A DNA stretch of 64,000 nt from Roridomyces roridus (lineage: Eukaryota > Basidiomycota > Agaricomycetes > Agaricales > Mycenaceae), in contig JARKIF010000003.1 in NCBI GenBank assembly GCA_029378245.1, positions 372,001-436,000 on the forward strand, given 5' to 3'. Position 1 is the stretch's first letter, and each line of letters begins with the position of its first letter. A program made the position numbers and the translations under genes. Below the pieces are notes generated by a model, which did not search any database, was not told the origin of the DNA, and saw only the letters and a program-made list of their open reading frames with translations. Positions 1 to 10,064 of this stretch are shown here, one piece after another.

Positions 1-3000
1 TTCCCAACGGCCAGCCTTCAGGTAAGTCTGCTGTTTCAAGTCCCATTGTTCTCTCAAAGCCTCGGGGCAGCGCGATGGCCGCCATGGCAAGATCAAATTC
101 TCGTCAATCAATGGGATCTCATGGTTAATCGCACGTAAAGGTGGTAAGCCAGTTTCAATAGCAGTTTTACAAATAGGCTTCGCATATTCAAGAATCTGAT
201 TTCGGGCGGCATCCAAGTCCTCTTCTCGTATACCAACTGCGCCAGCGTAAACCCGGGCGGTAGTTACCCCTTCAAGAGGAAGTACGTCAGCGCTGCCGAT
301 ACAAACACGAGAAGGATTGAAACCGACACTTACCTGGTGTTGGAATAACCAGGCCGTGCCAAGGATCATGTCATATCCACTCAGGTTTGCAACCAAGAAT
401 TCTCTGATCTCCGAGGTGTCTTGATAGCTGAGTTTGACCTCGACAGAATGGTTGATGTTCGAACGCGAACCTTGAACGGCAAGATTCAAGGTGAGTGGCT
501 CCGATAGCTGTTTCTTTCGCAGTTTAAGCTGATCTGCGAGAGAAGTAGAAATCAAGTCTCCGAGGGAACCAGTATCAACCAGAGCTCTCACGGGCTCTCC
601 ATTGACTCGAACGACAATCACCAGAGGTCGAGCGACGATCCGATCAGTAAGTTTCGGCTTGGATGCAGTGCGGGATATTCCTTTGACGCTGTCGGCAGGT
701 ATCTGTGCGGCAAAGCATTGCAGGACAGATGCGCCCTCCGTTCCGGTCTCCGGTTCATTGAACAATGTTTCCATCATCCAGCGGTAGTCTAACCCGCTTT
801 CAGCTTCCCTGAGCACGTGCTTGAGCTTGCGCTTGCGAACCCATTCGACAAGATCCAATCGGGGATTCAATAATTCCTCCTCGGTGATCTCTTCGTGCAG
901 ACGCAACTCTCCCATCCGAATGGTGATCAAAAACAAGTCCGGCCCGTCAAGTTGCGCATCATCCGGCTCGCGGGGTATCCTTTCGATGGCAACTTGCTCG
1001 AATTCGGGTAAGTGACGGCCTACATCATGGAGATACTGCTGCACTCCATCTGCAAGGATTTCCTCCGTGGTGAAACTGTGGATAGGCGAGGGCTCGTAGT
1101 CCTCGATCCCAAGGGCTGCAGCTCTCTTGCGAGCATACCATTCGATGAGCGGGAATCCCGATCCGCGTAAGTACTTCATCTCGAGCGGGATTGCAAAGTT
1201 GACGAGATCATCTTCGATAATCACAGTTTCATGATCGAGACGAACAACATGGAATCGTCGGCGATTCTCGCTAGACCACATGGCAGAGTCATCACCGGGG
1301 TACGGCTGGAAGAAGCTCAACAAGGCAGCAACGGTGTCACCAAGCACATCACCGAGTCGATGACTGCGTGGCAATGGCGGTGTCCGTGGAGCTGTGTTCT
1401 TCTCTGCAGCGCGTGCCCATAGGTTCAGTCGGTCTTCAAGAGTCTCGCCGGGATCTCCGGGGAGTACTGGACGGGTACGTTCATCCGTTTCAGACTGATT
1501 GTTGTCGGAGGGACTAATGGTGCATAGACTTGGCATAGAGCTGTGCAGTGACGGAGACAATGGAGCATCTACGCTGGGTGATTCATACTCAGTCCCAGTC
1601 CAGGTATGTGTCCACTGGTTCAATTTACAATTGAACATGACAGCACCGCCGTCACTGAGCATTTTCAGAGGCAGACAATCACGCAGCAATTCGGGCCCGT
1701 CAGTAGGGTGCAAATGTCTCTGGTGATTATACCAAGACTCTAACGGAAATCCAGGAACCAGAAGGTATCGATTCAAGAAGATTCTCGTAGCTTCCTCACG
1801 ATCTGATATGCACAAGATTATTCCGTCGGGCTCGCAAGTCACCTCATACCGATCTTCGATCCGTGAGTTGTTCTCAATGCCATCCAATTGGTAGCTCATG
1901 AGCAGTAATCGTACCATCTCAATATCCACATCCCTCATTGGGGTGAGGTATCTTCCTTCGTCGAACTGACGCTCGTTTGCAGGTAGCAGTTGAGCCAGGA
2001 CTTTGGCGTACCAAAGTGCGGGTTGAAATGTCGGCTCCAACAAGAAATCTCGATGTAAGATCGTGTCCAGTTCGGGATGTAAGTTGTCCATAATGACGTA
2101 CTCATTGACAGTAACTCGATAGACGAGGAAACGCTGCTCGGCAAAGCGCTGTTCGTCTGTCATCGGGGTCTCTCCCGGATATGGTTGGGCAGATTGCAAC
2201 AGGGCTTCGGCACGAGATGCCCAGAGATCTCCGATTCTACGAATAGGTGGGTGCTCGGCAATGGACTCGGAATCAGTGTCCACGTTATCCCAGGGTGTAC
2301 TGACATTTGTCCAGCTCGGGTCTGAGTCCGTGTCTGTGTCACCGTTCGAATCATAGTCAGAAATGTTTGAAAAATTCTCCAGAGGTTCCCCGCCCTCCCC
2401 GAGTTCAAGCCGAACGCCCAGCCCTATGGCCATTGTTTCTAATACCGTAGTACTTTCGTACAGCGCGTTCCGCGAAGTAGAACTCGACGGGATATTCACA
2501 GCATTTGCCTGTATTCCCGGGGGTTTTCCTCTGTTTCCAGATCGCATTGTCTGCGACTTGGGGCAGTTTCTCGCAAGGTGACCTGGCTCATTGCAATTGA
2601 AACAGCGTCCTTCAGCCAGCATCTCATTTCGCTTTTGTGGCGATAGATGTGCACCAGGTGCGTTAGACCTGTTAGCCTCCGTGCGAGTATTCACATTCCG
2701 TGTCGGCATAGACGTCGCTGACGTTCGCATAGCCTCGGTGCGACCCGAACCGCCAACACGGCCTCCACGACCGCGTCCGCGGAAACGGAATCCTCCGCGA
2801 GAGGGACGAGAGTCACGAGATGAACCACCAGAGACGGGTTGGCTCTGTTTCGGTGGGTGCTCCGAACGCTTGTTTGAGCCTCCCGCAGCTGATGCGACCT
2901 TTGCAGCAACTTTCAGAAGCAACTCCGCTTTCTTTGCAGCTTTGATTATCTGCTCCTGGGTGGCATATTCGGGATCTAAGTCCATTCTTAGGACTTCTGC

Positions 3001-3245
3001 CTGTACGTCGAATGCAAAGCTGTTGAAAAGTTTCACAACCTTCTCTTGATTGTCCTCAAGACCAATTGTATTGAAAATTTGCGACCATTCGGCCACATGT
3101 TCGTCAATGGTCTTCGTGCCCTGGTAACATCTCTCGAGCTTTCTGCGTTGTTTGTTTCTGAAATCAACCGGAAAGCAGAAGTTGAACAACTCGACGAAGA
3201 ACTTGTCGAGTGTCCATTTCTTCGAATCCTCACTCGGGGCAACAA
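1..3245 (-). pseudogene. gag-pol: Gag C-terminus, zinc knuckle, retropepsin and start of Pol
   Basis: This is one open frame from 3345 to the window edge; I read it line by line and found no stop. It resumes Gag after the Mutator-like insertion with APSEDSKKWTLDKFF, then runs through a capsid-like helical part and an Arg/Gly-rich stretch to the CCHC knuckle CFNCNEPGHLARNC at about 2552-2603. A 550-residue linker follows that contains repeated W-Y-x-K/R modules. The aspartic protease has ALVDTGSLGDLIS at about 550-585, followed by SGYDMILGTAWLFQH. The last residues, LPPLRAINHEIPLIDEN and onward, match the linker before reverse transcriptase. No frameshift separates gag from pol. It is called a pseudogene only because the insertion upstream cuts it off from its start codon. 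Confidence 0.88.
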
Positions 3246-4580
3246 TAGTCTGATTGCAAAGTCGACCCTTTGGCAGGGGCCCGACCAATGACGTCAAGTG
3301 CTGTTTTGAGATTGATTTCCGACCACCGCCACAGCTCAGCCACCATCATTCAGCTTTCCCACGTGCAAGCCACCCGCTTGCCTGAGCCTCACCGCGTTGT
3401 CTCTCGTGTTCAGTGGTCCAGTTTCCAGTGCAAAAATGTATTATAATTACTAGCAGCTACATCAATACAATGTGATTTACCCCCGAGACGAGGAAATGAC
3501 GGGGATTGCTGGAGGGCTGCGGAAGAGTGAGACGGGAGAAAGCCAAGAGAGAAAAGCAAGACTCACGGCCTAGCGGACTACGAGTCGTGCAGAAATAGGA
3601 ACGAGAGCGGTCGGCGTGCAGGAAGAGTCTGCAGCGTGGTTACATTCCACGTCCTTGCAGAGAGACGGCAGGCTGAGGAACACGCACCACTTCATTCCAA
3701 TTTCCGGCAATTGAAGCAGTTCGGTGGAGTGCCCTCGTACCCGCCGCATCCTCCGTCACCAACGACAAGGCTGGAAAGATACATTGTGCGTGTGGCTGCG
3801 TGAAGATGATGGCTGCGTGAAAAGATGACGGGGTAGTCGTCGTAGATTTGACGGCCATCGGGCAGCCGGGCTTGCACACCACAGGGAGGAAGGTGCCACG
3901 CATACATGCCCACTGAGTGGCAGACGAGAGAGGCATGTGCATGTCGAGGGCCGTCCGGGAAGATGAGACGCGATAAGGCCACGGGTGCGAGGAGGAAGAT
4001 GATTCTGGGGCATTGCCGTCTACTACCCGTGCGTATCCGACGGGCTCGAGTTCAGCAGCTGTGCGGATGCGACGAGCCGAGTCAATGAGGAGATGAAGAA
4101 GCATGAACAATGAGTCAAGATGTACGGCGCAGGTTGGGCATGATAACGCACTCATCAATAGGACGCAAAGCGCCAAAACCTTCGATCTCCGACTGCTTTT
4201 GAGATGCATGGCGGACGAACGTTCGGGTAGGTCGGAATACGGAGGATAGCCTAGACGAGTCTACCATTCAGGCGTATCCGAAAAGACAGCCGGCTCCAGT
4301 CGTGTTTGGCGCTGCCAAGTCTGGTATCGTCTTCATTTGGTAGCTAGGAGGAGTTCTTGCTGTTCGTTCGCGCAGGGATGCAAAGAGAAAGGGCAAAGGC
4401 ACGCGACAATTGAAGGGAGGCATGCTGGCAAAGAGTGATGGTGGCTGATGATCAATCTCAAAAGAGCACTTGACGTCATTGGTCGGGCCCCTGCCAAGTG
4501 GTCGAGTTTGATAACAGACTCTATAAACAATCTACATACTCGTATCGTCAGATTGTCTAGAGTCTGTCTACGAGAGACTA
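3246..4580. mobile_element. Mutator-like TIR element inserted in gag (9-bp TSD)
   Basis: The 1,335-bp element is flanked by the direct 9-bp duplication GGGCAACAA (3237-3245 and 4581-4589). It begins TAGTCTG and ends AGACTA. Long terminal inverted repeats include a nearly perfect block of about 54 bp, with the core TTGGCAGGGGCCCGACC and GACGTCAAGTGC at 3262-3316 and again, inverted, at 4451-4505. Further matches lie inside (TCAGCCACCATCA). The right end carries about 60 extra bp between terminus and block. A 9-bp duplication with long TIRs is the mark of Mutator-like elements. No transposase is encoded, so it is non-autonomous. Confidence 0.85.
3640..4209 (-). CDS. Uncharacterised ORF inside the Mutator-like element
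   Basis: A 189-codon frame lies between the inverted repeats. The first 30 residues include a hydrophobic stretch (VLALCVLLMSALSC) that could act as a signal peptide. The rest is rich in Ser, Thr, Pro and Cys with no domain I recognise. It may be a host gene piece captured by the element, as in Pack-MULEs, or a chance frame. No intron or promoter evidence supports expression. Confidence 0.25.
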   Translation of the reverse strand: MHLKSSRRSKVLALCVLLMSALSCPTCAVHLDSLFMLLHLLIDSARRIRTAAELEPVGYARVVDGNAPESSSSSHPWPYRVSSSRTALDMHMPLSSATQWACMRGTFLPVVCKPGCPMAVKSTTTTPSSFHAAIIFTQPHAQCIFPALSLVTEDAAGTRALHRTASIAGNWNEVVRVPQPAVSLQGRGM

Positions 4581-4590
4581 GGGCAACAAT

Positions 4591-6617
4591 GCGATTGTAA
4601 AAATCAAGAGCTTTCCCATCCAGGTAGTACGAAATGAAGTACACCTGTTGCTTCTTTGGTACGTTGCCCATGTTCACGTAAGTCATGGATTCACGCGAAA
4701 AACGCATAATCGCGTTCGCGTCAGGTTCCCCATTGTAACGCGAGGGTGGAATCGGCTTCAGGTTCATCTTACGGCGACGTTCATGCCCACGTCGACGTTT
4801 GGACGACAAGCGCGGACTCGATGCGCCTTTTCGCGGTTTTCCAGACCCACCATGTTCAGCATCGGACGAGCTATCACTCGAGTCCGAGCTAGAATCATCA
4901 GATGGATCGGACGGCGAGCCGGCAGCCACTGGGTAAGATTTAGAAGATCCGCGGAAGGCTTTCTCAAAGAAAGCTTCAGCGGCCGATTTCCCCGGCGTCC
5001 ATTCGCGCGGGGTGGACTCCTTCCGTGGTTCGTCCTCGGGAGGGGCAGAGGCAGCCGGCGGCGTCGCCGACTCCCGTTCAAGCTGCTTCAAGGCTAGTTC
5101 AGTGATCTTCTGATTCACAAGACTAATAATTTCTTCTTTAGTGAAATGTCCGGACAGAGAGTCAATAGGGGAGGTCAGAGTGGAACGGAACGAGTCGATT
5201 CTCGCATCGATTCTGACTTCGGAACTGCTTCGATTCTTTGGACCAAATACTCGGAAACACGATTTCCGAAGCCAGAATCGAAGCAGAATCGATTCTGAGT
5301 TACGAACAGAATCGATGTTCCTCCTCCCGAGGAGGAACTACATCCGTTTCGGAACTCAGAATCGAAACTCGATCGAAACTCGGTCAAGAATCGACCGAGT
5401 TCCGACATGAGAATCGATTCAGAATCGATGATGTTTCCTCCACTCTGACCTCCCCTAATAGGGTCTTTCCCGTTTTGACTAGTAGCGGCATCAGCGCCGG
5501 CTACGCCTTGAGCTGGTTCATCAGACGAGGTACTGTCACCCTTGGGAAGTGCCTCGGGAGTGTTGCCCGGGACAGGAGCTATTCCTTCCGGGGCACTCGG
5601 GGTTTCAATACGGGCGCGAGGCCGATGAGCCTTCGGGCTCTTCGAGCGGCGGCCATTGGGACTGGCATTCCTCGCGGGGGTCGAGGTGTTGGCTGGAGCA
5701 AAATTACCCTGTATGGTGGGCACCTTTGCATTCTGCTTGTTAATACGGTGAATTTCCGCATAGTTGGCCAACATCTCTTCCTGCTGCTGCAGATCCTTCT
5801 CAGAGAAGTTCTGCATCTCGGCGACATCTCCCCAGTTTCCTGGGTCGGCGCCTTTGCCTTTGCGAGATGGTCCAGCGCTCGCATTCTCTTGGATGGAGCT
5901 ACCATCCTGATTGTCGTGCCCAGGCTCCTGGGCATCGTCTTCGAAGTCAATGAGCATGCCTTCGTGTTCCTTGGGCGGTTCATAGCCGCCGTTCTCCTTC
6001 TGGGCATCCCCAGATGCTCCCGCAAGTATGCCTTTCCGGGCTATCTCAGCAAGATACCTGTTGCTCATCGCTTGGAAGCGACGCACGTTAGCTTCGAGTT
6101 CAGCGTGGCTCATGTTCTGCACGGCTTTGTCAATGGTAGAGCTATCAGACTTGTCGTCCGACGTAGGCTTCGGGGAAGCGGGAACAGTATCACTTCCGTT
6201 GGAGTTTCTACGTGTAGTATGGGTACGTGAAGTCTTACGAGTTACAGGGACCCAGCCCTCTTCGTCCTCATCCGACGCCGGTTCAAAACCAGGCGCGTCA
6301 GCCACAGCAGCGTCATGAGACAGCGCAGGGAAACCCGAGAGTTCTTCGACTTTGACATCGGTATTCATCGCCGCGGGAGCAGCGGAAAAGGTTTTACGTC
6401 CCGAATCCTCGGGGAAATGCTTCACGGGGGAATCTTGACCCGTGGTACTAGTCGACGGGTCAGTGGGCACCACGTCGGGTTCTCCAGCCTCGCTGGTCTC
6501 GTTGGCGTGAGCTTCGGGACTGTAGAGAGGTGGCGGAGGGGGATGCAGACCAGCGCGAGTGTTCGAGCGAGTCTGGCGGGGGTTGTTGTTGTTAGGGTTG
6601 GTTGGGTTGGTTGCCAT
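4591..6617 (-). pseudogene. gag: Gag N-terminal part of the Gypsy element, interrupted by a MITE
   Basis: The frame starts at ATG 6617 with an Asn/Pro-rich N-terminus (MATNPTNPNNNN). It continues through acidic, Ser/Thr-rich and helical sequence to 5458, where a 288-bp MITE is inserted. It resumes at 5165 (IIDSLSGHFTKEEIISLVNQ) and reaches the capsid-like part around FISYYLDGKALDFYNRIV at about 4590, where the 1.33-kb element interrupts it. The YYLxGKAxxFY signature is usual in Gag of fungal Gypsy elements. Without the MITE the codons join as D-P-I-I-D-S with no frame change. As it stands the frame ends inside the MITE after about 480 residues. Confidence 0.85.
5168..5455. mobile_element. TA-flanked MITE inside gag
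   Basis: The inverted repeat GGGGAGGTCAGAGTGGA starts at 5168 and its complement ends at 5455, each bordered by TA (5166-5167 and 5456-5457). The 288-bp interior is built from many copies of AGAATCGATTC-like words in both orientations. TA duplication and small size fit a Tc1/mariner-type MITE. It carries no gene. Its removal with one TA restores the gag frame. Confidence 0.85.
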
Positions 6618-6674
6618 AGCTAGCAGAGGATGCTGAGGTCGTCGTAGGCGGTAGATTCGGTTGATCAGACCAAG

Positions 6675-7047
6675 AGTAACCAGCGCAGCGACGACGGGTT
6701 TTCGACACTCAAAAAGATGTAGCGGAGAGCAGGGAACCGAAGTACACTGCTAGTTCCGATACACGAGTAGAGGTTCAAAAGAGGTGTTCGGTGGTCGAGC
6801 GAACAGGATGAGTGGCGTAACAATTAGATTGACCAAAGAGCTAACTACGAACATTCAGGCTTTTATACTACTAGAGGTGAAACATATGATGAGAAACGGA
6901 ACAGTGGTATATGTCGGCAACTAACTACATACAGGATAGAGCGGAGCGGGATCCTAGGATGTACGTGAGTTGAGAAATTAAATAGTAAGCGATCAGCGGA
7001 GATTGATTAGTGATGTGATGATGTGATAATCAGATGATACCGTTACA
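6675..7047 (-). repeat. Probable 5' LTR of the Gypsy element
   Basis: Read on the minus strand the segment starts TGTAACGG at 7047 and ends near GGTTACT at about 6675, compatible with a TG-type LTR start. A TATAAAAG box lies at 6860-6867 (minus). The gag ATG follows at 6617. The inner boundary is inferred because the partner LTR is outside the window. No convincing tRNA primer-binding site was recognised, so the exact 3' end is uncertain. The outer end abuts the GC-rich tract at 7052-7195. Confidence 0.55.
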
Positions 7048-7051
7048 CCGA

Positions 7052-7195
7052 GACCCGCCGTCACCCACGGGTGAAATGGCGGGTAACCCGTACCCGGGGC
7101 GCGGGTCGGGTCGATTCGCGGGTACGGGTGCGGGTCGTCGTCGGACTACCCGCGGGTGACCCGTGGTGATCACTACCCGCAGCTGCGTCGTCCAG
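7052..7195. repeat. GGGTNACCCG-type degenerate tract
   Basis: About 140 bp of GC-rich sequence is built from variants of ACCCG, CGGGT, GGGTAACCCG and CGGGTGACCCG in both orientations. It supplies the last codons of the SDR frame and ends where the retrotransposon LTR begins. Similar tracts occur near 25053-25110, 33096-33170 and 57497-57562. I do not recognise a named repeat family. Confidence 0.6.
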
Positions 7196-8095
7196 CAGGT
7201 TCGTGTATATCACTGCCAAAAGCTCAGATTCAACAAACTCTGCAATGAAAAAAAAATCGTACGGACATCCAGGGTTCACACTGAATGCAAGTAGCTTCCC
7301 CTCCGCCCTCTTGGACAACTCACTCGCAAAAAGGATCATAGCGCTCTTCGTCTCGTAATACGGCCCAAAGATGGTAGGATACCTCTCCGAAATCGGTGCC
7401 CCGAGAGCCGCAGGGTCGACGCCAGGCCCAAAACCATGCGCGATGCTAGATAGACAGACGATGCGCGGGGCGTACGTCTCGGTGCGCGCAGCGAGGAGCT
7501 TTGGTATGAGGAGGTTCGTGAAGAGGAAGGGCCCGATGAAGCCGGTAGCTATCTGGAATTCGAGGTTGTCTGGAGTGACTTTGAAGGGACCGATATCTGC
7601 GACGGCGTTGTTGATGAGCACCTTGGATAGTTGAGTGATTGAAGTAGAATTTGGAGAGATCTTACATGCAGGGGCTCCGGGTACGTGTTGACTTGCGCCG
7701 CGGCAGCGCGAACGGCGGCAAGTGATGAGAGGTCGAGCGTTAGCTTGCGGATGTTGGCGTAGGGGAATTCTTTCTTGATGGTTTCCTCGGAGAGCGCAAG
7801 CCTGGAACGCAATCATTTAAGCACTGTAAGCAGCGCGCGAGAGACTTGTCCAACCGTTCAGCGTTGTAGCCAGTTATGATGACCAGGTTGGCATACTTGG
7901 CCAGCACTCGTGCGGTTTCAAAGCCAAGTCCACCCAGAGAAGTTCCAGTAACAAGAACTAATATATGCCATCGTCAGCGTCACGGCGTGTCCAACGAGCT
8001 GTAAGTATTTCGGTACCATTCTTTCCGGAAAGTTCACTGGCAAAGGCGTCCGCCACCTCGGCAGCGGTGGTATGGAAGGTAAAGTTGGACGACAT
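7061..8095 (-). pseudogene. Short-chain dehydrogenase/reductase, 3' end replaced by repeat
   Basis: NAD(P)-dependent reductase of the classical SDR fold. Exons read 8095-8017, 7957-7855, 7801-7666, 7621-7267 and 7212-7061, with introns of 44-59 bp. Visible motifs are the cofactor-binding TGTSLGGLG, the LINNA strand, the catalytic serine strand IVCLSSIA and the YYETK catalytic Tyr/Lys pair. SVNPGLIYTNLLDD follows after the last intron (7213-7266). Family members of this TIC32/retinol-dehydrogenase-like type continue for roughly 60-80 further residues. Here the frame instead enters the GGGTNACCCG tract and stops at 7061. The nucleotide-binding and catalytic parts are intact, so a shortened enzyme is possible, but loss of the C-terminus makes it doubtful. 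The substrate cannot be inferred. Confidence 0.75.
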
Positions 8096-8203
8096 TGTTT
8101 CGAGTCTCGGTTCGCGAGGCAACATTTAAATAATCGTCGATGATCCCAGTCCGGAAGGGTCTAATAACCCGAGAGCATTAGCAAGCAACGGAGAAATTCA
8201 ATA

Positions 8204-8397
8204 GAGCGTATTGGATGTCAACAAAAAGTGGAAATTCTGTCAAGTGAAATCCTTGACAGATTTAAGCGAGTCTCGCAGGATTGATCCCACTGGAGCCCAC
8301 TGGGCGCGTCCCATCAGCCCAACTTTTTGGTGAGATCCGCTCCACTTTTAAGCGAAATCTCGCTTAAATCCACTTTTTGTCGACATCCAATACGCTC
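8204..8397. mobile_element. TA-flanked MITE upstream of the SDR gene
   Basis: A 194-bp element is bordered by TA at 8202-8203 and 8398-8399. The terminal inverted repeat is GAGCGTATTGGATGTC followed by (A/G)ACAAAAAGTGGA, about 28 bp, repeated inverted at 8370-8397. The interior contains paired TTAAGCGA/TCGCTTAA words. It has no coding capacity. It lies about 110 bp upstream of the SDR start codon, where it could affect that promoter. Confidence 0.85.
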
Positions 8398-8399
8398 TA

Positions 8400-8782
8400 A
8401 TCCCACTCATGTAATCCCTTGACGAGGGACACATCTTCATGACATACGTGGTGGTGGTAAGGAAGCTTGAGGATGCCGACTCGGATCAGAAATATCAATC
8501 AACTCTTCCCTCTTCTCTCTCCAACGGCGCCTCATCCATTTTACCTCCAGCAGGCGCCTTTGCATACGACTTCGATTACTTAGTTTCCCTGAATCCACGC
8601 TCAAAAAGCCATCTCACATCAAGGGCCACAAACTCCGCGCGGCTCTGAATCGAGGAAGTAATCGACCTGCCCTGGAACGGCGAGGCCGAATATGACTCTT
8701 TCAACGCCCACGAAGAGTCCCCAAGATGACTCATAAGCAGAACCCACAACCATGAGGCTTAGGCGCCCAGCTTCAGCCCACC
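8400..8782. other. Intergenic, no gene recognised
   Basis: Short frames on both strands show no domain or consistent splice structure. The last part should contain the promoter and leader of the DUF6699 gene, but no clear TATA box was seen. Confidence 0.5.
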
Positions 8783-9593
8783 ATGCCCGCCCCTCGTAGC
8801 TACAGCAGATTCGGCAGCCAATCGCTGGGTCGGACGTCGTACTATGCACAATGGCAGTGGCCACCGCTCATGCTGGCAGGTAAGTTTCTCAAATAAGTGT
8901 AGCGAATCGATTCAAGCTAAGGCTCAATTAGGTCGGACGCCCACGAACCAAGTGGCTGATCCTCTCCCACCACCAGCACCAGCACCACGGCTTCCAGTGG
9001 TGTGCTACCACCCTCCCATCCAGCCCCCCATCCTCGTCAGCCCCCTCCTCGTGCGCCACCGGAGCACACTCCACCCCTACCTAAACTGGAACATCTCCAC
9101 CTCACCCCTCCGCGCAACCCAGCGCTACGGTCCTCTCGAATCGCCACCCCTCTCAATCCAACCCAACATCCACCTCCTCTCCCAAACAGCTACTCTCCCC
9201 CCGCTCAAATCCCTCCACATCATCATAACCTCCTCCTCCTCTTCCTCCTCCTCACTGGGAAAACTCGACGCCCTGCACGTGGAGAGGACAGACAGGGACT
9301 ACCTAACAGTCGGCGACGTGCTCAATGCGATCCATCAACACATCTCCCGGCCCTTGGTCTGGCACGACATCATAGATATGTCGGCAGATAAATGGGAGCG
9401 CGCCTCGCGATCTTTGCAAGATCGCGCGCAGGACGCCGCAGCACGGCCGCGAGGAGATGACGAGGACGAAGACGACCCCAGGCGCGAATTAGTCCTCCAG
9501 CGTCTCGATCTTCTAGACGGCCACCTTCTATTTGATGGCATTCAGCCCTGTCCTCAAGTCGGCAGAACCTACTTTCGATTGTCTCTCACGTAG
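8783..9593 (+). CDS. DUF6699-domain protein
   Basis: Two exons, 8783-8879 and 8932-9593, are joined by a 52-bp GTAAGT...TTAG intron. The first exon gives an N-terminus ending YYAQWQWPPLMLAG, followed by a Pro-rich stretch. The DUF6699 fold then follows: YLNWNISTSPL, a strand LKSLHIIIT, DYLTVGDVLNAIHQHI, a helix around WERASRSLQDRAQ, and the closing VLQRLDLLDGHLLFDGI. The family is very common in agaricomycetes and has no known function. The chosen start is supported because the two exons join in frame. The gene converges on the Ser-rich gene ending at 10065. Confidence 0.85.
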
Positions 9594-10064
9594 CTGGCAA
9601 TTGAATTCATTTCTTCAGATGCATACATACGGCATATCATTATTTTTAGCTAGCTACGCAACTAGAGCTCGTCAAAGCCACAACGCATTCGTATCGTATA
9701 GTAGGTAGGTAGGTAATCGGTCGATCCGGAGAGCAAGCCTGTGCTAGCTCTGAAACCCTGGAGAAAAGGTAGGTACGGTCGCATCAAGATACTTAGAAAA
9801 ACAGACAGGGGGGATGAGAGGTAGGTAGAGAAACAGAGGATGATGAGAGAGGGAGAGCATTTTGGTACACATGTCGGAGAGGAGGCAAGGGATTGTATGA
9901 ACAGTTCAATATGCAGCGTGGCCGCACCATAAAAACACGAAAAAAGAAAGAATTGACCTGCAAAAGATGAGGTATCGCCCGACATACGAAAACAATTGGA
10001 CTCACACGAAAGGCAAGAAACGAATGCGAGAAGCCAGGCAAAGGAAGAGACGAATCACAAACGA
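9594..10064. other. Shared 3' intergenic region of convergent genes
   Basis: A 470-bp gap between two convergent stop codons contains a short GTAGGTAGGTAGGTA run near 9702 and no recognisable gene. It presumably holds both 3' UTRs. Confidence 0.5.

Larger units (their letters stand above)
1..7047 (-). mobile_element. Ty3/Gypsy LTR retrotransposon, 5' part (runs off left edge)
   Basis: On the minus strand the order is a probable 5' LTR (about 7047-6675), a leader, then a single gag-pol frame starting at 6617 and still open at base 1. Gag carries a CCHC zinc knuckle and is followed in the same frame by a retropepsin with the DTGS active site. After that come the YDMILGTAWL motif and the linker that leads into reverse transcriptase in Gypsy elements. 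RT, RNase H, integrase and the 3' LTR must lie left of the window. The frame is broken only by two younger DNA transposons (3246-4580 and 5168-5455). Removing each with one copy of its target duplication rejoins the frame exactly, so the element was coding-competent here when they landed. Confidence 0.92.

Noticed and set aside
3262..4505. Inverted repeat alone taken as the element ends (hAT-like start CAGGG)
   Set aside because: No 8-bp duplication fits at those positions. The 9-bp duplication lies outside, at 3237-3245 and 4581-4589, and restores the frame.
5238..6230. 330-codon plus-strand frame
   Set aside because: It is the antisense shadow of gag and runs across the MITE end; composition and the restored minus-strand frame show the minus strand is coding.
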